Positions 23,915-34,500 of a stretch of 64,000 nucleotides of DNA are shown here, piece after piece. Below the pieces are notes generated by a model. It was not told where the DNA came from and did no database searches. It saw nothing but the letters and a program-made list of their open reading frames with translations. Location: NCBI GenBank assembly GCA_022495995.1, contig JAFEMH010001303.1, forward strand, positions 186,001 to 250,000, given 5' to 3'. The position numbers and the translations under genes are program-made. The first letter of the stretch is position 1, and each line of letters opens with the position of its first letter. The stretch is from Adenophora triphylla var. japonica. Its lineage: Eukaryota; Streptophyta; Magnoliopsida; Asterales; Campanulaceae.

Positions 23915-25285
23915 TTATTCTACAAAAAGATACACATAAAATATGAACACATATAAGTAAACATATCATATGAGAAGTATAATGCATTTACATAAAATGC
24001 TCCCACTAAATTATACACCTTTAAATGCAAATAAGCATAATATACATTTAATGGGCTAAGATCCAACTTTAATTCAATTTTAAGTTTGCTATGGCAAACC
24101 ACTCAAAATTAAATTAATTAGGTAGAAAACATCAATCATATCACATATATGACTCTTAGATCTTTTATGAGATTTGTTCAAGACATCATATGTCTAGGCA
24201 TATTTTAATCTCATCTTATGCCTTGGGTCCAAAACCATTTTGATAACCCAATTAAGTTCATTCACTTTAAACGTATAGGAACCACCATTTCCTCATCTTG
24301 CTCTCATACGAATAGAATCAAAGTACCTTGCTATGGCAAGCCCACCCAAAACTATCTGAATGGTCTCAAGTGTTTTAATCATGAATTGGCATAAAGAACT
24401 TAAAAGTTAAATGAAGGTTCTTTAAGGTAGATTATAAGCATATCAGCAAAGATAGTCATAATCGTGCACCAGGTAAGTTCCTAGGAAGATAGGTGAGCCA
24501 CAAGGACTACTTAAGTATCAAATCTTCCTTCGACAGAACTTTCCTAGACATGCACAAACAGAAATCAGCTCTGATTTGGCAACATAATCACTACCTTTTA
24601 TAAATAATCAGTTTCCTTTTAAATTTCACGTAAAATGACTTGTTTCTCATAAACAATCATAAAACCAAAATTTTAATGTTTCAATCTAAACATTTAGGAG
24701 ATCGCAATATATTGTTTCAACTAAACATCTAAAATTCTTAACATTTAAGAACACATAAATCATGCATCGCAACAATTAATAAAATCATATTTTAATTAAC
24801 TAAGCATGCATTAACAATGAATTAATCTAGCATAGCCCTATAAACTTAATTTATAGCATCCAGATTAACACATAAACATATCAGATGGTAAAACACATTC
24901 ACAGATTAACTAGATTGTTCAACAAACTGATTCTGCCCAGATTGGGCTAGATTTGTCGCATGACAGAGACTCCCACAGTCCTGATATGTCGCACGACTCA
25001 GATAGGCCATCTTCCATGATCTGTTGCGTGACATAGACATACTATGTCGCATGACATAATGAAGCCAGATTTGCAGATTTGCAGAATTCAATCAATTCTA
25101 AATCACAGAGCAATCAAATCATGTAAACGACTTTTAACAGATTTAATTCAATATCAATAGAACACGATTTAGGCATATTGTTTCAAAAACAATTAATCTA
25201 TCGCATACATAACATGCAAAATAACATATAAACAATTTATATTACTTTTCTAGCATGTTAATTCAAACTTAATGATATGAATGGG
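23915..25285 (-). other. Copia D untranslated leader
   Basis: Homologous to 3458-4784. It carries TGTCGCATGACA at 24954-24965 and 25044-25055 and variants at 24987-24998 and 25022-25033. No coding signal. Confidence 0.75.
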
Positions 25286-25297
25286 GCTCTGATACCA
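25286..25297 (-). other. Copia D primer-binding site (tRNA-iMet)
   Basis: Minus strand TGGTATCAGAGC, one base from the 5' LTR edge at 25299, complementary to initiator Met tRNA. Confidence 0.9.
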
Positions 25298-25298
25298 C

Positions 25299-26654
25299 TG
25301 TTGGGTGTTACGGGTCCATGCGCAGGGGAATTAAGCATCAAATAACATAAAATCCAAGAAGCCTAGGATCCGTTCTATACAATTAACTTTAAACTATGAG
25401 ATAGATGTAACCAACCTTGTTTGCTTTCCATTCTTGAGCTATCGAACGATTTGATTATGTGATTTCGAATCACAAACTTCGTTCTTCAGATTGCTTGAAC
25501 TCTAGGCCTTGATCGATGAACGAGCGAAGACCCTCTTTCGGTATCCACACCTTTGAATGAATCCAAGAATAATTTTTTGAAGATTGCTAGATCCTATAAA
25601 CCTTGGAATAATATTGAGAATATTGTTGTGAATTTCTTTTCAGAATTTCGGCTAGCTTTTTAGGGCTGACGGACTGTTATATTTATACAACTTTAGCATC
25701 AATATTTGTTTCCTAATCGAATTAGGAAATCAGTCCAAAAATAACTCTGTGGGCTTATAGTGTCGCACGACCAGATGAGTCACATGGACTTGTTCTGTCG
25801 CGCGATACACTGAGTCACCACAGGTTTTTCTCAATCATTCTTCCCATTGTTTAATCAATCCATTCTATTTGTGTGTGACCCAATAGGATTACATTATGTT
25901 GGCAATGAGTTCGATCATATCGACTCTCATAAGACATAAGCGGACTCTAGCAAGCCATTATGTCTACCCAAATAATGTAACGTAAGAGTTTACGTTTCCA
26001 ATGGTACACTTCCATTTCTCCCTTTGTCTCACGATGTTATATTGAACACAAGTCATGGTCATAGTCAACTTGTCTTTGTTCAATGCTTTCTTGATTCCGA
26101 GTACAATGATAATTCCAATCATATTGGGGTACGGCCATACACTTTCAACATTATCACTCATCGAGGGGCCCAAGCAAAACATCTCTCTTTCGAGGGACAA
26201 ATTCCATCTTGACTTATCATCCTTCCCATCATGAATCCGATCATGCCAAAATTAGCCTTTATAAATATCGTATTAAGATATCGTTTGACTAAAATCAAAC
26301 ATGACTTTCATCATATGTAAGGTCATGATAATCTCAGGTCTAGGGACTAAATGAAGTAACCTTATGAGATTTAATTATGACATTTGACCATGACATAAAT
26401 CTCATGCGGGTCAAGTCCAGTCACTTGTTCTCTAACAAGTACCCACAATCTCAATGTGCATCTCTATGCATATAATCATCATATGATTATCCATTGACAA
26501 TTATACTAATTATTCTCTTAATAATTAGGGATGGAGACTATTATAAAAAATATACAAAGCATATATAATAATCAAATGATAAACATCTCATATAATAATA
26601 AATAATGTCAACACATAAGTCTATCAATCATAGGCCTAGGGCATAAAACTAACA
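25299..26654 (-). repeat. Copia D 5' LTR
   Basis: Nearly identical to 18587-19941. The element promoter would be the inverted TATA box near 25680. It ends at CTAACA, followed by AATAT. Confidence 0.92.
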
Positions 26655-26659
26655 AATAT

Positions 26660-27468
26660 TTCTTCCAATGGCCTTTTTGACGACAATAAGCACATTCGTC
26701 TTTGCCAATTTTCTTTCGATCAACTGACCGTCCCCTTGATTTTGACTGTGAATGACCACGTCTTCCATTGTTTCTACTAGTGGTCCTTCCTCCATGAACA
26801 GTTAAGGCATCTGAATTTGAGTCTCTAAAGGTTCTCTTGTCCTTTTTCCGTACCTCATTATTCATCAAAGCATTAGAAACATCATCAAAACTAATTTCAG
26901 ATTTTCCATACAACAAGGTAGTAGTCAAATGTTCATATGACTCAAGCAAAGAATTTAACAATAATAATGCTTTATCATCATCAGCGACATCAACATCAAG
27001 ATTTTGCAAATCAGTGATGATCTTGTTAAATTCATTTAAATGTTCAGTCATCGAATTACCTTTCTTGTAATCAAAATGGAAGAGCTTCTTTTTCAAGTAG
27101 AGTTTATTCTCTACACTTTTCTGCATATATTTGGCCTCGAGTTTCTCCCATAACTCCATTGCCAAAGACACCTTCATGAACCGGATATTTTTAGTCTGTC
27201 CCAAGACAAGAACGAATAGTTCCACAAGCTTGTCTATTAAGCTTCTTCCATTCCACCTCTTCCATATCTTCGGGCTTTTTCTCGAGGGTGAATTCGAGGT
27301 CTTGAATAGCCAAAAGATCCAAAACTTCACCTTGCCAAATGCCAAATTTATTTTTGCCATCAAACTTTTCAACTTAAAGATTAGTACTAGACACCCTTGG
27401 CCCTCTTTTTTATGATTTAGTACTAGTCTCAACTTTTTTTTGCCATTTTTCACAAAAAATCCAAACAA
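26660..27468 (-). pseudogene. Copia C gag, frameshifted near the N-terminus
   Basis: UBN2-type gag. Recognisable parts are ELWEKLEAKYMQKSVENKLY, FDYKKGNSMTEHLNEFNKI, DDDKALLLLNSLLESYEHL and a basic linker (GRRGHSQSKSRGRSVDRKK). A zinc knuckle, CAYCRQKGHWKK, is cut just before its last Cys by the copia D insertion. The N-terminal 70 codons (FDGKNKFGIWQGEVLDLLA) are in a different frame, so at least one frameshift lies near 27200. Confidence 0.82.
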
Positions 27469-27870
27469 TTATCCCAACAAAGGAATAAACCAAATCTTAG
27501 GAAATAAAGTTTCCAAAGTAAAACAAAATGACAAAAAACCACTTACTGCCTAGTATTCCCCTTCCTTTTTTTCTTTTTTTTCCAGAAAATACCTAATGCC
27601 TAGTTTTCTTTTTTCAAATATTACAATGGGCCAATGAACTAAGCCTTTCGGATTTAAATGAAAAGTACAGTAAACAGAGGCAGAGAATCAACTTTAGGAA
27701 GAAAAAAAAAATTGAGAATGACTTATATTGCTTTCTGTGAGTGTGCAGTAGCCTCAAGTGACCACCGAGATTAATTCCAATGTTCTTCTCTTTGATTCGA
27801 CGAAGAACAGTCCAACTGCGATCTCAAAATTATTTGAGAAAATTCCAAAATCTCAATCGCCACAGCCAAG
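27469..27870 (-). other. Copia C leader
   Basis: Short untranslated stretch between primer site and gag, with A-rich runs. Nothing else is seen. Confidence 0.5.
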
Positions 27871-27882
27871 GCTTTGATACCA
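27871..27882 (-). other. Copia C primer-binding site (tRNA-iMet)
   Basis: Minus strand TGGTATCAAAGC, the variant common in Tnt1-like elements, two bases from the LTR edge at 27885. Confidence 0.82.
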
Positions 27883-27884
27883 AT

Positions 27885-28311
27885 TGTTGAAAACAAATGC
27901 GGAACGGATCTTTGCAAACCCACACACCTACAAAGTAAGTAACAAATGAGGCACAATATATACGTGGTTCGGAGAAGTCCTCCTACGTCCACGTGCGGCA
28001 ACCAAACAAAATCACTATTATCAAAGTGATTACAAAATGCATACAAAGTGTATCACTCACACTCGTCTCACACTACAAATATTACAAATGTGTGACTCTC
28101 TCTCAAAGTGTTTCTCACACTACTACAATTTGCCATGATGCTAGAATGAGTCCTAGCCAAGCCTATTTATAGGCACAAACCATCCATGATAAGGATGTAT
28201 CCAAGAAAAGAAAGAACACCAAGAGTTTCATTGGAAACTCAAACAACATCCATACATTCATCACATGGATATTGTACTTAGATTATTCTAGAACTTGAGC
28301 AAAATCCAACA
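27885..28311 (-). repeat. Copia C 5' LTR, probable limits
   Basis: On the plus strand it runs from TGTTGAAAACAAATGC to AAAATCCAACA, giving a 427-bp LTR with TG/CA ends. The far edge is inferred from the TG/CA rule only, because the partner LTR is lost and no duplication can be tested. Confidence 0.6.
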
Positions 28312-28454
28312 TCCAGTATACACTCAAAGTAATTTACATAGCTACACGTGTACCATTTGCAAGAAAAACATATGCCCACACACAACCATGTGCATGATGC
28401 AATCAGATCTCAAATGCACGCCAAATCCTAATTTTGAATTTCAATCTGAAAACA

Positions 28455-28459
28455 GGCTT
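28455..28459. repeat. Target-site duplication GGCTT of gypsy E, left
   Basis: GGCTT before the LTR start at 28460, repeated at 36947-36951. Confidence 0.9.
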
Positions 28460-29043
28460 TGTTTTGGTCAATTTCTTGCACGTGTTGAAATTGAAATTTA
28501 GTGGAATATTTTTAGGCACAAATGGAATATAAGAATGAGAAAATTCAAGATGCTACACCAAGATGTAACGAGAAAAGCCCTTGATCAATTGATCTCCGAC
28601 AGAAAACCTCGGGAGGTTTTAGGAAACCTACCTAAAACAAAAGATATTTATAAATTTTGTTGAGTGAGTACAAAGTGGAAGTATAGTGAGAGTTACAAAG
28701 TTACCGTCCTTGGCGCCTATCCTTAGCTCTCCTTTTATACCCCAAAAATAATAGAGAATTAATAAGTAACCGAAAATCCCTATAAATCCGGATCAGGTTG
28801 CTGAAGATAAGGGATTGTTGCCATGATTTCCTCTTCCGTTTGAAATGCATTTCAAATATGTGAGACTTGGTCTTTGATCTTTGCGTAGTAACTATCCCCT
28901 GAAAAATAGGAACGATTTAAACCTGCATCTTCAAGTTGTCAAAAACAAGGTGTCATGTTAAAGATGCTGAAGAATCAAGATGCTAAAGAACCATACGAGC
29001 CAAGATGTCAATGCAGTGTTTAAGTAAAATTCTACCCCAAACA
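28460..29043 (-). repeat. Gypsy E 3' LTR
   Basis: Plus-strand edges TGTTTTGGTC and ACCCCAAACA. A minus-strand TATA box (TATAAAAGG) lies at 28731-28739. A perfect palindrome GATCAATTGATC is at 28583-28594. Confidence 0.92.
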
Positions 29044-29056
29044 ATTGCCCCCAAAA
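29044..29056 (-). other. Gypsy E polypurine tract
   Basis: Minus strand TTTTGGGGGCAAT adjoining the 3' LTR. Confidence 0.65.
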
Positions 29057-29300
29057 TATTTGGATTTTCCAAGTGGAACCCGGAAAGCCTAATATTTTGC
29101 TAAGTGTCGATTCACTTCCGTGGGCTGGTTTAGACAGTTATTTAAGGAGATGAAGAGTTGTAACGGGCCTAGACTTTTAAAACTGTTTGAATATCCCTTA
29201 GATATTCTAAAAGGAAAACAAATCCTTCCAAATCTCTTCCAAGCTTTGCCTTTCCTTATAGATTGCAAATCCATCTGTATCACCTTCTCAAAATCTCTTC

Positions 29301-30087
29301 AGTAAGTATTTTTCCTGGAAATCATCAATTTACCCGGAGAGTTTATTCATATTCCATACTAATGTATTTCATCTTTGCAGTGACTCGTTCTAAATCCAGA
29401 TTTGCAGCAAGTGACATTGTGGCTAAGTATAAAAATAAAATAAAAATTGAAGGAAGTCGGCCTCTGATGCCTGAAACGGATAACACTGCGATGTTGAAAA
29501 GAAAGAGAAGTGACCAAGAGATGGACGTAGAGAAGGAAACACCGAGTGAAGAGGTCTTAGAGAATCAGGTAATAATTTATTTTGATATTTTCTTGAATAT
29601 CTTTCCATGTTTTGATCAATACAGTTACTCTTGATGATAGGTTGTAACAATTGCCAAGTTGATGGCTAAGGAGATCAAGTTGTGGAAAGGAAATGCTGAC
29701 ACTTTACACATGGATAGGACGGAGTACGAGGAAGATTTAAAGTCAGCTTTCAAGATGCTGAAAGAGAAGAGAGAAGAAATTAGGGCTAAGGATAGTGAGA
29801 TTTCAAGATGGGTAGTCAGACTTGCTAACGCCGGTAGGAGACACGCGAAGGAGATGGAGATGCTTCGCGATGACATGGTGACTGAGGCTGCGAAATTAGT
29901 CTTTGAAGCTAGGATCAAGATGATCAAGGAGTGTCAAGCTGGCAAGCATATAAATTGGAATCTAGATGAAGAGTATACATCCCTTCAGAGGGTTGCAAGC
30001 AAAAAAACAGTTAAGGTCAATTCCCAAGTTCAAGATGAGGAGAGAGCCGAGCAGGTTGGAGAAAACCAAAATGATGAAACAGAGTAA
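29301..30087 (+). CDS. Antisense accessory gene of gypsy E, spliced coiled-coil protein (211 aa)
   Basis: Plus-strand gene inside minus-strand gypsy E, between its polypurine tract and integrase. Exon 1 ends at 29301. Intron 1 is 29302-29380 (GTAAGT to TTTGCAG), exon 2 is 29381-29568, intron 2 is 29569-29640 (GTAATA to GATAG) and exon 3 is 29641-30087. Joining A at 29301 to TG at 29381 creates the start codon, and the frame then stays open through both junctions for 211 codons. The protein starts MTRSKSRFAASDIV, has a basic patch (LKRKRSDQE), a charged coiled-coil-like middle (LKSAFKMLKEKREEIRAKD) and ends acidic. I know of antisense extra ORFs in Tat elements such as Grande; this one's function is unknown. 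It shows no stop or frameshift, unlike the sense genes. Confidence 0.7.
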
Positions 30088-30731
30088 AACTCTTTTGAAG
30101 GGGGTTACAATTTGTCTTCTTTTGAAAACAATTAGTTTATTTATGAGGGTGTGTCCTCAAAACAATTTTATGGTTTGTAACTTTTGGTATGCCTTTTTGG
30201 CATATGGATTTGGTTTTTGGTTTTGTCATGTTGGTGACAATATTTTGGTATCCTAGTTTTGATCTAGTAACTCTTTTGATCATATGAAAACACTGAATGT
30301 GTTTAACTTCTTGAACTTTGTGAGTAACATGAAGATGTTACAACCTTTAGAACTTTGTTTCACATTGTGTGAAATACGTGCACCCAGGCGAGGTTTTGAT
30401 AACCAATTAGCTGAAGAAAATATGTATAATCTTTTAAGCACTTAGAAGGTGTATACCTTAAACTTCAGTTTATAGAATAAACTGGATGAGGTACATTGTC
30501 TTCATCCTTTCAAAAATAGATCTGGTTGTCATTTTGTCTTACATCTTGAACATGTAATTTGTGAAAAAACCTTGCAAGATAGACACATGTTAGAGTTGGG
30601 TGTTAGCTTAGCTAACACCCCTCCGATGCTTAAGTTAGTATTGTTCTAAGAGGGATAATAAATAAAAATGAAAGACATAAAATTAAATTATCCAACAATC
30701 CGTACCTGATTTGGACTGGATTTTAATATGT
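30088..30731 (+). other. Non-coding region of gypsy E between antisense gene and integrase
   Basis: AT-rich and free of long ORFs. It would be the 3' UTR of the antisense gene and the integrase-side spacer of the element. Nothing else is recognised. Confidence 0.5.
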
Positions 30732-31850
30732 TTAGTCTCGCATGAAGTAATGTTTAAGATGAATAGCATTCCAACTTCTTGGGATTCGCGTACCGTCTGG
30801 ACTCGATAACCAATATGCTCCTTTTCCTGCTTCAGCATCTATAAGATATGGTCCTTCCCACTTAGCAACTAGCTTTCCAGTATTTAGTTCCCTAGTGTTT
30901 TGGAAGACCTTTCTGAGAACCAAGTCTCCAACTTGAAATCTTCTCACTCGAACATTTTTATTGTAAGCTCTAGCTATCCTTTGTTGATAAGCTGCCATCC
31001 TAATCTTACAATATCTCTTAATTCATCCACAATGTCCAAGTCTTGTGTCAAAGCTTGTTGGTTGCCATCTAGAGTCGTGAGACCATATCTTGCGGTTGGT
31101 ACCACAACTTCAACAGCTATTACTACTTCTGTCCCAAAAAACCAGTGAGTAAGGAGTATGCCCTGTTGCATTCTTGGGAGTTGTCCTATCTGCCCATATT
31201 AAGAAAGATAATTCCTCAGCCCATCTTCCTTTCTTCTGATCAAGACGTTTCCTTAAGTTGTTAATAATCAACTTGCTGCTTGACTCAGCTTGTCCATTTG
31301 CTTGAGGGTGGACTGGAGTTGACATTATCAGCTTTATTCCCCATCTTGCACATAAGTCCTTGGTTTTCTTGCTGATAAATTGTGATCTATTGTCACAAAT
31401 AATTTCTGATGGAATCTCAAACCTGCTCACGATGTTCCTTTTTCAGAAGGAGATAACTTCTTTATCTCTGATCTGAACATATGATTCCGCTTCAATCCAT
31501 TTAGAAAAATAGTCCGTCATTGCCAACATGAATACTTTGCCCCCAGGAGCTTTTGGTAATTTCCCCACAATGTCCATTCCCCACTGCATGAAAGGCCAGG
31601 AGGACACTATAGGATACATAGGTTCTGCAGGCTAATGTAAAATGTTGTTATGCCTTTGACAAGAATCACATTTTTGAACATATGCTGCAGCATCTTGTCT
31701 TATAGTTAGTCAGTAATATCCTGATCTTAGAGCCTTAGACGATAGCGATCTACCCCCAGAATGATTCCCACACTTGCCATCATGAAGTTCTTTCAAGATC
31801 ACAGCAACTTGATCAGGTTCTACACATCTCATATACAGACCTGAATATGA
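30732..31850 (-). pseudogene. Gypsy E integrase, with in-frame stops
   Basis: Tat-type integrase, all pieces in one frame shared with the RNase H ORF. The zinc-binding region is HDGKCGNHSGGRSL followed by a stop at 31710 and CDSCQRH. The core has MGMDIVGKLP-like WGMDIVG and AMTDYFSKWIEAE, then CDNRSQF, then ANGQAESSSKL with the catalytic Glu. The C-terminal part (VLRKVFQNTRELNTGKL and GPYLIDAEAGKGAY) ends at 30732. At least four stops interrupt it. Confidence 0.85.
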
Positions 31851-33098
31851 CTTCCTGAAGAGTATTCCCTCAATTAAAGTAAACTTAGATGCCCTCATTC
31901 TAAAAGCCCTTGCTGCCTTAGGATCTTGAGGAATCGTATTATTGAGAAGGTACTCATAATAAGGTTGAGTCCAAGATGCTTCTGGATTATTATCTTTTGA
32001 TGACGTTGCTGGATCATCAACCTGTTTGCAATATTCATGCTGCTCTATAGCTGGATATTTGACGTAAATAATAGGGATTGTACTGCTTATAATTGCTTTA
32101 CATGATGTCCCTATATTAGCCAAGGTGTCTGCTTCTGTATTTTCCTCCCTAGGCACTTGTTCAAAGGTGAAAGTGATGAAGTGGCTTGCAAGAGTCTTCA
32201 CATGTTGAAGATATACAATCATCTTAAAATTTTTAGCATTGTAAGATCCATTAAAATGGTTAACCAGCAATAGGGAATCACTATAGACATAAATATGTTT
32301 AACATTTAAATCTAAAGCAGTTGTTAAACCCATAATGAGAGCCTCGTATTCGGCCTCATTGTTAGTTACATGAAATTCACAGGACACAGCTTGAGGAAAG
32401 ATATCACCTTGTGGGGATCTTAATGCTATGCCCAGACTTGTTCCTTTCATATTTAAAGCACCATCCGTGTACAAAGTCCAACATGTTGAGTGTATATCAC
32501 CTTCAAGTTGTTGTACCTCCAGTTCTACTTCAGATTGTAAGCTGGGGCTAAAGTCTGCTACGAAGTGAGCCAAAGATTGGGATTTGATAGCAGTCATAGG
32601 CTCGTACTGGATGTCATATGTACTAATTTGTATGGACCACTTTGCCATCCTTCCTGATAATTCTGGTTTTCTCATAACATTTATAATGGGATAATTAGTT
32701 TTAACAGATATAGGATGTGTTTCAAAATAGTGACGTAATTTAACTGAAGCAGTTATTAATGCAAGGAAAAGTTTTTCAAGATGAGTGTACCTAGTTTCAG
32801 CATCTAGGAGGGTCTTACTTATATAATAGACATGATGTTGTTCACCTTGTAATTCTCTTACCAGCACGGCACTAACGACATTTTCTGAGACAACAAGATA
32901 TACAAGGAGTGGTTCACCTTGCTCTGGTTTAGATAATAATGGTGGTTCAAAAAGGTAATCTTTGAGTTGAATGAATGCTTGTTCATGCTCCTCAGACCAT
33001 TGAAACTTCTTGTTCTTTCTCAAGACGTTATAGAACAACCTGTATCTGTTAGATGACTTGGATATGAACCTGTTGAGGGTTGCTACTTGTCTGGTCAC
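31710..33098 (-). pseudogene. Gypsy E RNase H plus second RNase H
   Basis: An open stretch of 462 codons. The first half is the gypsy RNase H (WSEEHEQAFIQLKDYL, ERTLDAETRYTHLEK-like LLDAETRYTHLEKLFLA). The second half is an archaeal-type RNase H with LYTDGALNMKGTSLGIAL, VTNNEAEYEALIMGL, VYSDSLLLVNH and EENTEADTLANIG. The TDGA, E, SDS and D positions are all kept. The presence of two RNases H is the mark of the Tat clade. The integrase start is fused at the end. Confidence 0.88.
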
Positions 33099-33168
33099 TC
33101 TCTACACATCTTTGATTGTGTTTGGTGATTCCAGGTTAAGAATTGCTTTAATCTGCTCTGGGCTAGCC

Positions 33169-34005
33169 TCAATACCCCTCTTTGTCACCATGTAACCTAA
33201 GAACTTCTCTAACTCCAAAGTTACATTTTGCTGGATTTAACTTCATATTGAAAGCTTCTAAGATGTCAAAAGCTTCTTCAAGATGCTGCACGTGATCTTC
33301 AATATTCTTTGATTTGACCACCATGTCATCGATATAAACTTCCATAGTTTTTCCCAGCTTATCTTTGAACATCTTGTTGACTAGCCGTTGATAAGTTGCC
33401 CCTGCGTTCTTCAAACCAAATGGCATTGCTATGTAGCAATATATTCCTTCCGGAGTCATAATGGCTGTATCTTCTTGATCTGAAGGTTCCATCTGAATCT
33501 GTTGAAATCGTGAAGATGCGTCCATAAAGGTCAAGATGTCATGCCCGGCTATGGAATCGACTAATGAGTCAATATGTGGTAAGGGGAAAGGATCTTTAGG
33601 GCATGCTTTGTTCAAATCTGTAAAGTCAACGCACACACGCCACTTGTCGTTCTTCTTTTCCACCACTAGTACATTAGCTAACCTTCTCAAATAATTTACT
33701 TCCCTAATCATCTTAGACTTCAATAGTCTGTCCACATCTTCTTTGATAATTTGATTGCGTTCATGAGCAAATTTCCTTCTTTTCTGATGGACATGTTTAA
33801 TAGTGGGATCAATGTTCAACCTGTAAGTGATTACATCTTTGCTTATTCCTGTCATGTCTTCTTGCTTCCAAGCAAAGCAACTGAATCTGTTCTTCAAAAA
33901 TTCTATTAACTCTTTCTCTACATCTTGAGGAATGTCAGTTCCAATTAATACTTTCTTTTCTGGATCAGAGATGTCAACGAGTACATCTTTTACTTCATGT
34001 TCCAC
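33169..34005 (-). pseudogene. Gypsy E reverse transcriptase
   Basis: RVT_1 domain with RLLKSKMIREVNYLRRLANV, KWRVCVDFTDLNKACPKD, TFMDASSRFQQIQM, AMPFGLKNAGATYQRLVNKM and VYIDDMVVKSK, so the catalytic Asp pair is present. It is in frame with the protease, separated by a TAG at 34042. A frameshift near 33215 (after NPAKCNFG) breaks the join to RNase H. Confidence 0.9.
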
Positions 34006-34041
34006 AACTTCTAGAACATCTCTGACCTTTTTCTTTAATTG

Positions 34042-34500
34042 CTATGCTTGACGAGGATTAGTAGAAGATTTTATGGACGTCTTGTAACATTCCTTAGAGG
34101 TTTGCTGATCTCCTTTAAGCCTGACTACTCCCCAAGGTGTGGGCAACTTGACACATTGATGATATGTAGATGGGACGGCTCTCATATTGTGTATCCAAGG
34201 TCTGCCTAGAATGACGTTGTGAGAAGATGGGTAGTCTATGACACAGAACCTCTCCATAGAGTTGACACCTTCAACATATATGGGCAACTTGATTTCCCCA
34301 ACTGTTTGCTTGGTTTTCCCACTAAATCCAATCAATACGGAAGAATTCTTTATAATTTTTGAGTCTGGAATGCCCATTTCCTTTAAGGTGCTGAGCATCA
34401 TCAAGTTGACATAGCTTCCATTATCGATGAGAATCCTCTTCACCTTGCAATTTACAATCTGCAAAGTGATAACTAGGTCGTCATGATGGGGACCTGTGAC
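34042..34500 (-). pseudogene. Gypsy E aspartic protease
   Basis: Contains VKRILIDNGSYVNLMMLSTL, the Tat-type active site (D-N-G-S), and the flap and C-terminal motif VILGRPWIHNMRAVPSTYHQ. The frame is continuous upward with the gag zinc knuckle and ends at an in-frame TAG at 34042. In the intact element it would be released from the gag-pol precursor. Confidence 0.85.

Larger units (their letters stand above)
18587..26654 (-). mobile_element. Copia D, complete LTR retrotransposon
   Basis: Same family as copia B, inserted in minus orientation inside copia C. It is 8068 bp with LTRs of about 1355 bp, primer site, gag, pol and polypurine tract, flanked by AATAT. It is the best-preserved copy of the family in the window, with about five disabling changes in gag-pol. 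Confidence 0.93.
26655..28311 (-). mobile_element. Copia C (Tnt1/Tork-like), right part
   Basis: Holds gag, leader, primer site and 5' LTR of the element whose protease-integrase half is at 17212-18573. The first five bases (AATAT) are the second copy of copia D's target site. Confidence 0.82.
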
